A stretch of 64,000 bases of DNA, from NCBI GenBank assembly GCA_012295275.1, contig CM022667.1, positions 15,087,168 through 15,151,167 of the forward strand, given 5' to 3'. This DNA is from Chrysomallon squamiferum (Eukaryota > Mollusca > Gastropoda > Neomphalida > Peltospiridae). Shown here piece after piece: positions 43,942 through 53,380 of the stretch (positions are counted from its first letter, which is position 1; each line of letters opens with the position of its first letter). The position numbers were made by a program, and so were the translations under genes. Under the pieces are notes generated by a model. It was not told the origin of the DNA. It ran no database searches and worked only from the letters and a program-made list of their open reading frames with translations.

Positions 43942-44523
43942 AATACTTAAAAGAAAGAAGAAAAAAATTAGATAACAATAATATAAAAAAATAATTTATT
44001 ATTAATTAAAACAAATAAACAATTGGAGCAAATGAATGCAAACCTCTGAAAAAGTCTAAGGAAATATTTTCTAAAATTTTTCTGCTACTATTATTCAGGA
44101 CCTGGGTTAGGATTTGTTGCATACCCTGAAGCACTCTCTGGACTCCCAATTCCACAGCTGTGGTCATTCATCTTCTTTGTGATGCTTCTTACAGTCGGGC
44201 TGGACTCACAGGTAAAAAAATCTCTATTTAATATTTCACACTGCATTTTAATGTTAATGCTTTCAGATCTATGAAAGTATTTTTCTCTTTGTACAATGGC
44301 ATTATGGGCCAATAATTTATTACCATTTGGCAGAATGAATCTGTTACATGGAGCTAATTGTTAAATTTAAAATGAATGAATGAATAGATTTTAAGTTTAA
44401 TCATGTAGTATAAATTAAATGGTTTTTACATTTTAAGCATATATTTTTTGTAATGGTGATCTGAGAAACATATTTTTCTACCACTACTGCATGAGCTTCT
44501 ATAGTCAATTAAAACCAAATGGA

Positions 44524-44560
<37 letters not shown>

Positions 44561-46371
44561 TCTTAATATTAATTTAAACTATAATATTTGTAATTTATAA
44601 TTCTTGCATTTTCTTTGTATTATAGGTTTCTGTTTATGGTATAGAGACCTTACTAAATTAATCATCATTATTGGAAATTGCATATTCCACAAAGATGGGT
44701 CATACATATAAATCAAGAAGTAAAACAATTAAAAAATACCAAAAATAAATATTCTGAATTTGTGGTAATTAGTAATTGTTTTCTTTTTCTGTTAAATGTT
44801 ATCATATTAATTTTTGTCTGAATTTGTGATGGGTTTTTCAATTTAATTATTATTATCATTTTTTAAAATAATTATTCTGTTGATTTCAGTTTGTTAACAT
44901 TGAGATTGTGCTGACAGGAATAGTGGATTTGTTTCCAAGACTGCTCCGATTCAGAACTTTGCTAACAGCAGGCCTGTGTGTGTTTTGCTTTATTGTCGGA
45001 CTTCCATATTGTGCCAATGTAAGTAAAAGATGTTAAATGTTATTATACATAAAGATAGATGTTTTTAGTATTCACTCAGTCAACTCAGCATATCTCTTCA
45101 ATGTTTGCAATTTAGATAGCTAAATCAGATGGTCTCTTATAGTACTGTTGTATTATTTTATATATGGTTTTCTTTTACCATTTGTTACAGGGTGGTATCT
45201 ACGTGTTCCAGTTGGCTGATTGGTATGTGGCTGCACTGATTCTTATCATCAGCATCATGGAATGCATAATTGTGGCATGGATATATGGTGAGACACAACA
45301 CTTTCTTGTAAACTTTCTTCAGAATTTATTTCAGATTCAGGTTACTTCTAGGATGTAAGTATTCACAACAACATAATAGAAACAAAACATGCATACAGAG
45401 ATATACAGTATAAACACATAACACTCATATTTATTTGTTTATTTATTTATGGCGGGGAAGTTACTTTTTTTATCTAGAAGAGTTTTTTTTTCCTTCTTTT
45501 GGAGATGGTTATGCTATAGATTACTTCCATGTTTATCTTTTTTCTAATTATACTGACATTACACCTTTTTTTTAATATATAATAATAGTATAAATGAGTG
45601 ATATACTCAAGCCATTGAACTTGTAAAAGGCATTTAAAATATTCTGTACTTTTTTGGGATCTCATTTAAAAAATTTCTTCTAAAGGATTCAAACGCTTGG
45701 ATGCTGATCTGGAACTGATGATAGGAAGAAAGGTTCCTGTTGTTTTCAAAATCATGCTGACCTACATCACTCCCTTGGTTTTCTCGGTAAAATGTTTTTG
45801 TTGTTTTTGTTTGTTCCTCTAAAATTCTAAATCATTAAAAACTGATATTAAGAGTATTAAATGGATAATTTAAACAAATATAAAGTGAAAAAATAAAAGT
45901 GAACAAAAAAAATGGTATAGCTTTTATTTGTTTTATTTATTGATTTTTTGTATATATTTTTTTTTTTTTTTTTGTTATTTGATAATTGTTAATTAAACAG
46001 AAATAATAGTTTCTTTACTTTTTTGTGTATTTTTTCTGCTTTTTGATTTTAACACTGTTTCTTTACTTCAGGTTGCTATAGTGATCACTCTAGCACAGTA
46101 CACATTGCCAACCTATGGTAAATACAAATATCCCCACTACAGTGCTATCATTGGCTGGGTCTATGCTTTGATCCCCATACTTCCAATACCAGTATTCATG
46201 ATCTGGGAACTCAGCAGAGCAAAAGGTTCTTTGAAACAGGTTAGTCACATTTCCCAACTTAGTAAATATATTAACATAATGCTGTGTCTCATTTTGAAAT
46301 TAATATTATTATTTTTTTTTTAGCTTGTTAGTCAGGAAACAGTACTGGGACTGAAAATACTTTTATTACAT

Positions 46372-46406
<35 letters not shown>

Positions 46407-46879
46407 TATATTACTATTTTCAAAATTAAACCTGATTTAAATGATGAAATTTATCAGATATTAATACAATAGTTGTAATGTTATAATATTATATGTATTA
46501 ATTAATAACAGCATTCTTGAATAACTATTTATAATCATTTAATGAATTTTTAATGTTCAAGATCTAAATAGTGTAATGCAATTCATAGATCAACTATTAT
46601 TTGTAATTAAAATCTTATTTTTAACAATGTGCTAAACAAATTTCATGACAATAACATTTTAATATTATTTCTTTAATGGAAGTTACACTGAAAGGCCACT
46701 GACAATAGTATTAAATAAATACTGTTAAAACAATTACGTTATTTTTAATTCAGCGTATTCTCAAGACCATCACTCCCTCAGATCACTGGGTTCCAAACAA
46801 GAAGTCTTGTCAGGCAAAGTACATAGAAAAAGAGCACAGCACTTTTAAAGAAAACATCTGCCATTTGTGCATCCGATAA
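16432..46879 (+). CDS. SLC6-like: SLC6 Na+/Cl--dependent amino-acid transporter, glycine/proline-type (13 exons)
   Basis: Thirteen coding exons (16432-16654, 23502-23633, 26263-26617, 26813-26945, 34783-34917, 35503-35606, 36923-37047, 44099-44211, 44890-45018, 45191-45287, 45686-45786, 46072-46239, 46754-46879) join in frame to 646 residues, the usual family length. Members use Na+ and Cl- gradients to import amino acids, neurotransmitters or osmolytes across the plasma membrane. TM1 reads [16 protein letters not shown]; Gly58 sits where monoamine transporters have Asp, so a monoamine substrate is unlikely. Tyr135 in TM3 is the substrate-binding Tyr. Cys159 and Cys168 form the usual loop-2 disulfide, followed by six N-glycosylation sequons. 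TM6 (SLGPAWGG, then ASYNKF.NNC.RD) and TM10 ([10 protein letters not shown]) look closest to glycine transporters. Asp438-Ser439 in TM8 are the Na2 ligands. Oddity: the TM7 Asn that binds Na1 is Ser370. The exact substrate is not resolved. ATG 16432 has A at -3 and G at +4 and is the first in-frame ATG. Confidence 0.96.
17803..17876. repeat. (AG)n microsatellite in intron 1
   Basis: An AG array of about 74 bases. Confidence 0.96.
18287..18376. repeat. Compound (TA)n-(GA)n microsatellite in intron 1
   Basis: A TA array of about 36 bases runs straight into an AG array of about 54 bases. Confidence 0.96.
21300..21570. promoter_or_regulatory. CpG-containing island with RFX X-box palindrome and CRE
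   Basis: This 270-base stretch is visibly richer in G, C and CpG than its surroundings. It contains a perfect 14-bp palindrome GTTGCCTAGGCAAC at 21473-21486, which fits the RFX X-box consensus (GTNRCC-spacer-RGYAAC), and a full CRE TGACGTCA at 21552-21559. Runs such as GCGCGCC and GCGCGTG lie between. It may be an intronic enhancer or an alternative promoter of the transporter gene. Motif identity is seen; function is inferred. Confidence 0.45.
23502..23633 (+). CDS. SLC6 exon 2: TM2
   Basis: Encodes residues 75-118 plus one base of Gly119. It carries GAFLIPF, the LPMFFLE turn with conserved Glu96, and [12 protein letters not shown] leading into loop 1. The acceptor is TTCTTTTTCAG and the donor GTTAGT. 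Confidence 0.95.
23776..23825 (-). repeat. Head of a tRNA-derived SINE
   Basis: On the - strand this reads GGCACAGTCTTGTGGTTAGAG and then CGCTTGCC, the pattern of a tRNA-like pol III A box and D arm. The expected B box does not follow, so this is a truncated copy. Confidence 0.45.
25600..26260. repeat. Degenerate TGTAT-rich low-complexity tract
   Basis: TATTGTAT, CTGTATTG and similar words recur irregularly for about 650 bases up to the exon 3 acceptor. It looks like a much-decayed TGTAT or TATTG minisatellite. The apparent open frames in it are rich in Tyr, Val and Cys and have no family features. Confidence 0.65.
26263..26617 (+). CDS. SLC6 exon 3: TM3 and large glycosylated loop 2
   Basis: Encodes residues 119-236 plus two bases of Gln237. 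TM3 (about 120-147) carries Tyr134-Tyr135. Loop 2 has Cys159 and Cys168 around GNWWNTPL and six sequons at Asn178, 185, 194, 200, 215 and 224. This is the most GC- and CpG-rich exon. The donor is GTAAGA. Confidence 0.95.
26618..26812 (+). other. SLC6 intron 3, one-third (AG)n
   Basis: This phase 2 intron is only 195 bases, and an uninterrupted AG array at 26706-26766 fills about a third of it. It is the second shortest intron in the gene and sits between 2.6-kb and 7.8-kb neighbours. Confidence 0.9.
26813..26945 (+). CDS. SLC6 exon 4: end of loop 2 and TM4
   Basis: Completes Gln237 and encodes to Lys281: [14 protein letters not shown], then TM4 (about 255-272) and the R-G-I-K-S-V-G-K linker typical of the family. 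The donor is GTAAGA, phase 0. Confidence 0.95.
28130..28770. promoter_or_regulatory. Complex CpG-containing intronic block, possible enhancer
   Basis: Unlike its neighbours this stretch is free of simple repeats, and I count roughly 33 CpG in about 640 bases. It includes an X-box-like GTCGCCATGACGAC near 28632-28645 and an inverted CCAAT box (GATTGG) just after. No reading frame of interest was seen. A regulatory role is only inferred from composition. Confidence 0.3.
29291..29391. repeat. Poly-T followed by (TTTA)n and (TTA)n
   Basis: A T run of about 23 bases is followed by TTTA repeats and about 19 TTA units, the reverse complement of a typical retroposon A-rich tail. Confidence 0.9.
30516..30981. 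repeat. Foldback (long inverted repeat) element
   Basis: Left arm 30516-30673 and right arm 30821-30981 are reverse complements over about 158 bases with scattered mismatches and small indels. For example TATATGTCCAGCGTCATGGA near 30609 pairs with the stretch near 30863-30882. The centre is a (TA)n-(TAA)n array at 30709-30818. Transcribed within the transporter pre-mRNA it would form a long hairpin. It could be a foldback MITE; no transposase or clear target duplication was seen. Confidence 0.9.
32624..32717. repeat. Compound (TC)n-(TG)n microsatellite
   Basis: A TC array of about 76 bases followed by a short TG array and GTCT repeats, within intron 4. Confidence 0.96.
34783..34917 (+). CDS. 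SLC6 exon 5: TM5
   Basis: Encodes residues 282-326: [10 protein letters not shown], a Leu-rich TM5 (about 282-299), then R-G-L-T-L-P-G-A and F-Y-L-K-P-N-F. The acceptor is TTTTCTTCTAG and the donor GTATAC. Confidence 0.95.
34918..35502 (+). other. SLC6 intron 5
   Basis: A phase 0 intron of 585 bases, AT-rich, with TAC/ATC triplets at 35012-35098 and TTTA repeats near 35442-35488. By eye it has no CpG, marking the start of the CpG-depleted domain. Confidence 0.85.
35503..35606 (+). CDS. SLC6 exon 6: TM6
   Basis: Encodes residues 327-360 plus two bases of Arg361. It has [19 protein letters not shown], the unwound substrate and ion-binding part of TM6 with Ser338, and then ASYNKF.NNC.RD. The donor is GTAAAG. 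Confidence 0.95.
35607..36922 (+). other. SLC6 intron 6
   Basis: A phase 2 intron of about 1.3 kb. It contains a poly-A stretch and (TA)n at 35678-35718 and ATT repeats at 35758-35790; the rest is AT-rich unique sequence with almost no CpG. Confidence 0.85.
36923..37047 (+). CDS. SLC6 exon 7: TM7
   Basis: Completes Arg361 and encodes to residue 402 plus one base. TM7 (about 365-388) reads [12 protein letters not shown]. The usual Asn before x-x-T-S is Ser370, followed by Glu371; Ser374, the chloride-site Ser, is kept. The acceptor is CTCTCATTACAG and the donor GTGAGA. Confidence 0.94.
37048..44098 (+). other. SLC6 intron 7
   Basis: A phase 1 intron of about 7.05 kb, very AT-rich and CpG-poor. 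Simple repeats are ATAAT/TAA at 37455-37585, TTTTA at 38858-38884, TTA at 40029-40051, T-rich DNA at 40386-40490, (TAA)n plus AAAT at 42121-42218, AAAG at 43664-43703 and poly-A at 43911-43931. Otherwise it holds unique sequence in which no exon or mobile element was recognised. Confidence 0.85.
42121..42218. repeat. (TAA)n followed by (AAAT)n
   Basis: About 20 TAA units are followed by about 9 AAAT units within intron 7. Confidence 0.95.
44099..44211 (+). CDS. SLC6 exon 8: TM8
   Basis: Encodes residues 403-440: [13 protein letters not shown], then TM8 ending [10 protein letters not shown]. Asp438 and Ser439 are the Na2-site pair. The acceptor is CTATTATTCAG and the donor GTAAAA. Confidence 0.95.
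44212..44889 (+). other. SLC6 intron 8
   Basis: A phase 0 intron of 678 bases with a (TA)n array at 44527-44554. Nothing else was recognised. Confidence 0.85.
44890..45018 (+). CDS. SLC6 exon 9: TM8-TM9 loop and TM9
   Basis: Encodes residues 441-483: [20 protein letters not shown], then a Cys-rich TM9 (about 464-481). The acceptor is GTTGATTTCAG and the donor GTAAGT. Confidence 0.95.
45191..45287 (+). CDS. SLC6 exon 10: TM10
   Basis: Encodes residues 484-515 plus one base of Gly516: [12 protein letters not shown] and TM10, with Asp493 on the extracellular gate side. The preceding intron is only 172 bases. The donor is GTGAGA. Confidence 0.95.
45288..45685 (+). other. SLC6 intron 10
   Basis: A phase 1 intron of 398 bases, AT-rich. 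Reading through from exon 10 stays open for 24 more codons before TAA at about 45356, so intron retention would give a truncated protein. Nothing else is notable. Confidence 0.8.
45686..45786 (+). CDS. SLC6 exon 11: loop and start of TM11
   Basis: Completes Gly516 and encodes to Ser549: [13 protein letters not shown], the family's Y-G-x-x-R-(x)n-D-x-x-x-M-I/L-G linker, then the start of TM11. The acceptor is TTCTTCTAAAG, weaker than the others because of an A-rich end. Confidence 0.93.
46072..46239 (+). CDS. SLC6 exon 12: TM11 end and TM12
   Basis: Encodes residues 550-605: the end of TM11, [11 protein letters not shown] loop, then TM12 (about 573-594, Pro-rich I-P-I-L-P-I-P). It ends on Gln605 in phase 0. 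The acceptor is TTTCTTTACTTCAG and the donor GTTAGT. Confidence 0.95.
46240..46753 (+). other. SLC6 intron 12
   Basis: A phase 0 intron of 514 bases with TTTA repeats at 46370-46408. Nothing else was recognised. Confidence 0.85.
46754..46879 (+). CDS. SLC6 exon 13: cytoplasmic C-terminus
   Basis: Encodes residues 606-646 and TAA at 46877. [14 protein letters not shown] matches the family's conserved Pro and Trp-x-Pro tail motif. The end is Cys- and Lys-rich and does not look like a PDZ-binding terminus. Confidence 0.93.
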   Translation, partial: RILKTITPSDHWVPNKKSCQAKYIEKEHSTFKENICHLCIR

Positions 46880-47066
46880 AACTTTGTGTATGTATGGCTG
46901 TATATATGTGTATATTTGAATGAAAGACTGAAAAAAACACCCAGAAAAAACAAACAAAAAAAACAACTTTATTACTGCTTGAATATAGTAACAGAAGTAA
47001 AAAAAAAAAAAAAATGTTCTGCAGTTTGAAAAGAATATTTGCCTAGGATGCTAGTATATCAGATTT

Positions 47067-47076
47067 AATAAATAAA
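47067..47076 (+). terminator. Candidate polyadenylation signals of the SLC6 gene
   Basis: Two overlapping AATAAA hexamers lie about 190 bases past the stop codon. In DNA this AT-rich the motif is common, so the assignment is tentative. Confidence 0.4.
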
Positions 47077-47118
47077 AAAAGTGATGCTTGTGTTTGTATG
47101 TGCATATGCTTGCATGTG

Positions 47119-47124
<6 letters not shown>

Positions 47125-47166
<42 letters not shown>

Positions 47167-47183
47167 TGTGTGTGTGTGTGTGT
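47125..47183. repeat. (TG)n microsatellite
   Basis: A TG array of about 60 bases interrupted once by TTTT. Confidence 0.95.
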
Positions 47184-47441
47184 CCATGCATATTTATATG
47201 TGTATCAATGTAGCCTTTTTTGTCAGACGGGATGTACACATTTGATCTGCTTACATGAAAATCTATGAAACAGCTTGTTGAGTTGAATACATGGATATTT
47301 TTGTGGATGGTAGGTTTTAAGAAAAACAAAAGTAAATAATGGTAAGCTTTAAAAAGATACATATCTAATTTTAGTATGACTTTAACAATCAGGTCTTTTG
47401 ACACGAACTCAGCTTTAATACAAATCTATCTCAGAAATGTT

Positions 47442-47449
47442 TTTATATA

Positions 47450-47514
<65 letters not shown>
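47442..47514. repeat. (TA)n microsatellite
   Basis: A TA array of about 72 bases with one G near its start. Confidence 0.95.
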
Positions 47515-47519
<5 letters not shown>

Positions 47520-48742
47520 TATATTAGCATTGTTTTAAAATGACTGTATTAATTTGATTGTAATTATTACTATCAGTTAGAGACAGGAAATTACTGATAG
47601 CTTTATGATTTACACATGCTTGTAGATAAGCATCACATGGGAACAGATGTTTGTGTGTGTGTGTGTCTGTGTGAGTATGTGTGTGTGTGTGTCTGTATTT
47701 GTGTACATGCAGACTTGTCTTTATTTAGGAATATGGCAAAGCAGTTTGTGTGTGATTTATTAAAATTACACCTTTTTTTATTTACATAGTTTCATTATAC
47801 ATATTCATGAAATTATATTCATGCATGTTTCATAGTATTTGTTTTGTAATGTTTTTAATATATATTTTATAAAATAATTCAGTAAACATTTTTTATGCTT
47901 TTAAAATTAAAATAGGATAAATGATAAAGGATAATAATTTATAAATTTTTGACTATCATATTAAAATAAAATAATTACAATAAGCATGGAACTTACAGAC
48001 TTAATTAAACTGTTATGTAGGTGTTTGAAATTTAATTTTTAAGAAAAGTATATATCATACTATATTATTTGAAAAAATATATATGATACCATTTATTATA
48101 CAATACATATCTATACACATGCATTTTAAATTATAAAATAAATTTCTTAGAATTTTCAATTTCAGATTAATTGTTCCTTCAATAAATGAAATTAGAAAAT
48201 TAATTATATTACTTGAAAAGAAACTAAATATAAACATTGTCTTATGTACAGTAATGCTTTTTGTTTAACATTGATAATCTTGCATACTGAAAGTAATTAA
48301 TGCATCCACTCCTATACCATGAAATTTCCTGTTGGATGCCAAAATGTTGCTTCATTACTTTGGAAATAATGGAAAAAAGAAACGTATATTTACACCACTG
48401 AATGGTATTAATTGATTTTTGACTGAAAGTATTTTAAAAGACTCAATGATATGGTTTTTATTTTTTAATCTTTCACTTTTCTTATTGTATTGAGATTAAT
48501 ATATAGTTAATGGATTGTGCTCAATTTTACTATTTCAAATTAATTTTATGAAGTATATGAAACTTCACCACACACTGCATTTTGTAAATAGAAGATAAGA
48601 AGTGTCACTTGAAATTAAAAAAATAATTATAAAAAAACTTGGAGTGTTTTGTCTTTGATTTAATTATATTATTTAGAAACAGGTTAAGACAGGTTAATTG
48701 TTTATTTATTTATTTATTTACACACATATTTTCTTTCACTTT

Positions 48743-48844
<102 letters not shown>

Positions 48845-49087
48845 GTCTGTCTGTCGTGTAATCGCTGTTTCCATGGTTCTCAGTCAATAATTTTCTCCCA
48901 GTAATAAGTTATTACTGACTGTGTGCAATATAACCTTAATAAATAGCATTTAGCCACTTGAACTTTTTGTTCTAGTAAAATTACATTTACAGTTAAAACA
49001 GAGGGAGAGCAAGAGAAAGGATTTATTGTGAACTTTTATAATGATTCTACTTAATACACTTACCTGCCTTTATTCACAAATATGCAG

Positions 49088-49180
49088 CATGTGCGGCTGC
49101 AGTGTTGTACTCAGTGTTCTGAATTTCAAAATGAATGCATCGAGGACTGCAGACTTCACTGTAACTCAGCAACTTCATAA
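49088..49180 (+). CDS. Candidate Cys-rich terminal exon
   Basis: After an acceptor-like CCTTTATTCACAAATATGCAG, 30 codons are open to TAA at 49178. The peptide is H-V-R-L-Q and then CCTQCSEFQNECIEDCRLHC, with seven Cys in 20 residues, then N-S-A-T-S. An AATAAA lies at 49331-49336. The phase 0 acceptor could join SLC6 exon 12 (also phase 0) as an alternative last exon, or belong to another gene. Nothing but the Cys pattern and splice context supports it, and an overlapping frame from ATG 49089 is also open. Confidence 0.25.
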   Translation, partial: HVRLQCCTQCSEFQNECIEDCRLHCNSATS

Positions 49181-49849
49181 TGCATACACGACGGGATGAG
49201 AGGGTACAATCAGTTAATTAAGTAACAATTTTATACCCGTGATGTGGGCGTTTCTGTTCAGCTGTGAAACTGGTCCATAATCAGTCCCTTATTATTACTA
49301 ACTATTACTTTGCTTCTAAAAGTATCCATAAATAAAATATTAAATAAAAATCGTATTGCCAGACGACATCATAATGTTCATTTGTTCAATTGTTGATGTT
49401 TTTGTTTTGTTGACGTCATAAATCGTACTCCATCTTCCACCCTGACAACAAAATCAGTGTAAAAACACGTCCAATGTTAGTTCTTAATATTGTAGGGATT
49501 TATTTTATTTTATTTTATTTTATCAGTATCTATTGGCACACACACTGTTGTTTATACAAAGGTATGAGCTGGATGTCAAACATTCAGCTGTTTAATCGTA
49601 ATTGGCCGACAGAAATGAGGTAACAACAACAACAACAGTAATAGCAATATTAATAATATTAAGTTTAGAAGTTAACAAAACTGAAACTAATATATATCCA
49701 AATTCATTTCTCTCCTCTCAGTCTGTTGTTTTTCTCTGTCGTAAACACGTACTCACACACAAAAAATTGTATTATTTTCATACAGTTTAAATATATATAT
49801 AAATTTGTTTGTTTTATTTTCTTATTTTTATTAATTTACTTTATTATTA

Positions 49850-49881
<32 letters not shown>

Positions 49882-51161
49882 TTAAATTTTATTTTTAATT
49901 TTTTTTTTTCATACTAGTACTACTACTACTTTTCATGCTGCTTTTATCAGTAAATGAATAAAACAAAACAGAATTTATCAACATTAATAATACAACTTTC
50001 CTCACCCTCATTTTTCTTCATCATTTATAAAAGATGGATTGCTCATGGGAGGTTACTCTGACAGCCTTGTTAGACGCAGACGACAACTTTTAAGAATGTA
50101 AACTATCGAATGTAGTTTTCGTATTTCAAAGATTAAGAATCCAGGAAATACATTTTCTTTACCGTTTCACATCAAGCTGCGTATTAGCACCGTGGTTTTA
50201 AATAATTAATGTATTGACTGTCATTTTGTTTGTTTTTCAAGAATAAAAATGAAAATTACGATAATACCTCTGTCTCTCAATCATACATAAACACAAATAC
50301 ACTTTTTATGTCTGTTTATTCAATTGCATATCTTCATTTCTTTTTTTTTTTTTTTTTTCTTTTTTCTTTATTTATATGTATATATATATATTATAATTCT
50401 TTTTTTTTTTTTTCAAAGTTGTATGTGTTTGGTTAGTTGTTTGTTTTATTATTTTGTTCTCTTTTCTCCTCTTTTAATAATCATCTTACGTGTTACCTGT
50501 GTAGAAATATATATATATATATATATCATATATTATTATTATAATTCTTTTTTTTTTTCAGAGTTGTATGTGTTTTGTTAATTGTTTTCTCGTTCCTCCT
50601 CTTTTAATAATCCTCTTACTTGTTACCTGTGTAGAAATATAATAAATATTTACATACATCTTTTTGCTGTTTTGTCTTCCACAATCCTTTATGCGCAAAA
50701 CATTTCTAACCCAGAAATCCGAAACATCATTCTCCCAAGGGATTTCAATACAACAAAAGAAAATTAATTACACTGAGCCCTGTTAATCACTACGCGATGT
50801 ACATACATAAACTTACAAAAACCACCGGCAAAAACCAGTCAATTAGTGCGTCATTAGTACTACAACTCTCATGTCGATAATTATACGGTAGAAAAATCTC
50901 CTGGCTTCATTAAACATGTTTGTATACGTTCGTACGTCGATCCGTAATAAAAGCTAGGCTTTTTTTTGCTTCCGCCAAGCTTAATGTTTTTCTGGAAAAA
51001 AAAAAAAAAAAGAAAGAAATAGAAAGTGCCATGGGATCGGAACATCCAATGCTATTATTCAAGGATAATGTATAATTTTCTTTCAGTTTATTTATTGTGT
51101 ATGTTCTGTAAAATCGATATACTAAAACCGCATATGTCTTTTCTTTTTTCTTTTTTTTTTG

Positions 51162-51192
<31 letters not shown>

Positions 51193-51834
51193 CATTTTTT
51201 GGTTTCAAGTGGGTTTCCGTTGTTGGTGTTTTATATTTTATTTTGTCTGATGTTTGATGGATTGGTCATGCTTTATATGTAGGTTCCAATGGAGGGGCGG
51301 AAATTGCGTGAGCATACGCCATCCTGTGTGGTTTTTTTTGGTATTTTTTTTTTCTTTATCCTGAAATTCATAAATTTGTATACTCACAATAGTATTCTCC
51401 CGATTCTTTTTTATTTTTTTATTTTTTTATTTTTTCCTCTAAAATTGTGATATTTTAATTATGTTTTCCATTAACCCCTGCCTTTACTGATAATACAAAA
51501 TGAAAATAATAATTGTAGAAAACCCTTAATTTAAATTTTCATATTTCTTTCAGCGTATCTCGTAGTAAGGCGAAATGGAAACATTCTCTCGTCATCTCAG
51601 GCTTACTCTTTTATAGCCATTCTTTATTGTGCCCTGGAGTTTATACTTACTGGAATATATATAATGTGTATTTCAACAAGTTGTTCGTACCAGCATCAAA
51701 GCAATTTGTCTGATGCACTAGGGTACTAATCAGCAGCAAGTTTTATTTTAAGTTTCAACACATTTTTCTGTATTTCTGAGAACAAACCAATCAAAGAAAA
51801 CTAACAGAAACAGGAAATAACCTAATAAGTTTGT
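49181..51834. other. Intergenic region, no gene recognised
   Basis: It contains AT-rich repeats (TTA at 49840-49865, poly-T at 50340-50358 and 50400-50413, (TA)n at 50509-50526, poly-A at 50996-51011, poly-T at 51163-51192) and a direct repeat. The block around 50395-50500 recurs at 50545-50640, with TTTCA(A/G)AGTTGTATGTGTTT and a shared CTTGTTACCTGTGTAGAAAT-type ending, so it is a local tandem duplication. A CRE-like TGACGTCA lies near 49412. Confidence 0.7.
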
Positions 51835-51905
51835 TGACGCGAATCGATCCAGAAGTCCTCAGCACTTGGAGCAAACATTACACCATTAAGACACATCTCG
51901 ATTTG
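51835..51905 (-). repeat. tRNA-derived SINE-like segment
   Basis: On the - strand an A-box-like TCTTAATGGTGTA (51880-51892) is followed about 30 bases later by GGATCGATTC (51841-51850), close to the pol III B box. No other tRNA arms are convincing, so it is probably a SINE head rather than a tRNA gene. Confidence 0.4.
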
Positions 51906-52610
51906 TGGCCAGACATGTAATCAGACAATGCAATTTTGTTTTGTTTCTTTTTCCTCTGCCCACCAGCTTGCTAGCTGAAGGGTATAATGGTTTACCGTCT
52001 TCACCAAGTAATACTTTTAGCAATTACACACTCAAGTGTTTTCTTAAATCCATCTTATCGCCAGTCCATGATTATCTAATGACTAACAGTGGTCTGAAGC
52101 AATGTAAACAGAGGTCTAACAATCATTTCATTGCCTCTGGCAAACCTTTCACTTCCTACAATCAATACGCAGAAACGAACTCTGGAAGAAACATGGACGT
52201 GTCCTTAATAGAAGTGAGAATGAGTTTCAAAAGAAAGAGAAATGAGCTTTAGAAAGAATTTGAGAAATAAAAAACTAAAATAAGATTATGTTAGTTTTGT
52301 GCAATTTTAAAACCTTAGCCTTTTTCTGTTTCTCTCCTATTTTTTTATCATAGCACATGTCATTTGAATTTATGTGCAATTTCCAGTGAAAGAAAAAGAG
52401 AGAGAGAAAAAAATACAGCCTTCAGCGAGTGAAATAAAATTAAAATAGCAGAGATATTAGCTTTGGGAGTAAATTAGTCTATGGTGGTTTAAATCAACAT
52501 GTCAAGAAAGACTTAAAATACATTTTTTTTTAAAACTTTGTTTTCGACAATCGAATGAAAAAAATAAAAATCACTTGACGGTTCCTTTCAACAGCTGGTT
52601 AATATAATTT

Positions 52611-52699
<89 letters not shown>

Positions 52700-53380
52700 T
52701 TATTACGTTTTCATCTCTCTCTTTTCCCTTCCTTACATTTTTCCGTCTTTTTCCTTTCGTTGTGTGTTTCTCTGTTGCCATCTTTTCATTGCATTTTTAT
52801 AACTAATTATTAATAAAGACTCCTCGCCACAAACAAATATCAAACATATTTAGGTCCACAAATGGTAATTCACTTGCACTGGATGACAAAATTATTCCCC
52901 AGTGGATCTGCTGTTTTAAACGTGTTTCAGTTAAGAAACCGATAGGGTTTGTTAATGAGTTTTAGATGCGGTCTACGGTTATGGCAGAAACATAACCAAA
53001 AGAATATCATATAACACTTCCGGTTTTGTTAAAGGACTCCGAAATTCACATCAGAATCATCAGGGATATAGCCGGCTGCAAATGACAAACTAATTATAGA
53101 ATCGGAAATTCTTGACACATCGGTATTTCCATATTTAGATTTCTTGTAATTGTTAAAGGCTAAACAAGCATTGTCCCTACTCTTGGCGAAAAATAAAGCT
53201 TAATGGATGGCCTCATATATTTTTAAGTGCGTGTGTACACACACACACACACATACATTCATGAAACATAAACTGTCAAATGTGTTGTTAAGTAGAAAGC
53301 GAAAAGCATACGAAGGTTTAAGATTACAGAGCATACTAATTAGTTAACATGATTATAACACTTACCATGCATTTTGTACG
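51906..53380. other. Intergenic region with (TC)n
   Basis: No gene recognised. A 115-codon open frame at 51905-52252 has no signal peptide, domain or Cys pattern of note. A (TC)n array lies at 52612-52690 and short CA repeats at 53239-53253. Confidence 0.7.
52612..52690. repeat. (TC)n microsatellite
   Basis: A TC array of about 78 bases. Confidence 0.97.

Noticed and set aside
51905-52252. 115-codon + strand frame
   Set aside because: No recognisable domain, signal peptide or splice context; near chance for this amount of DNA.
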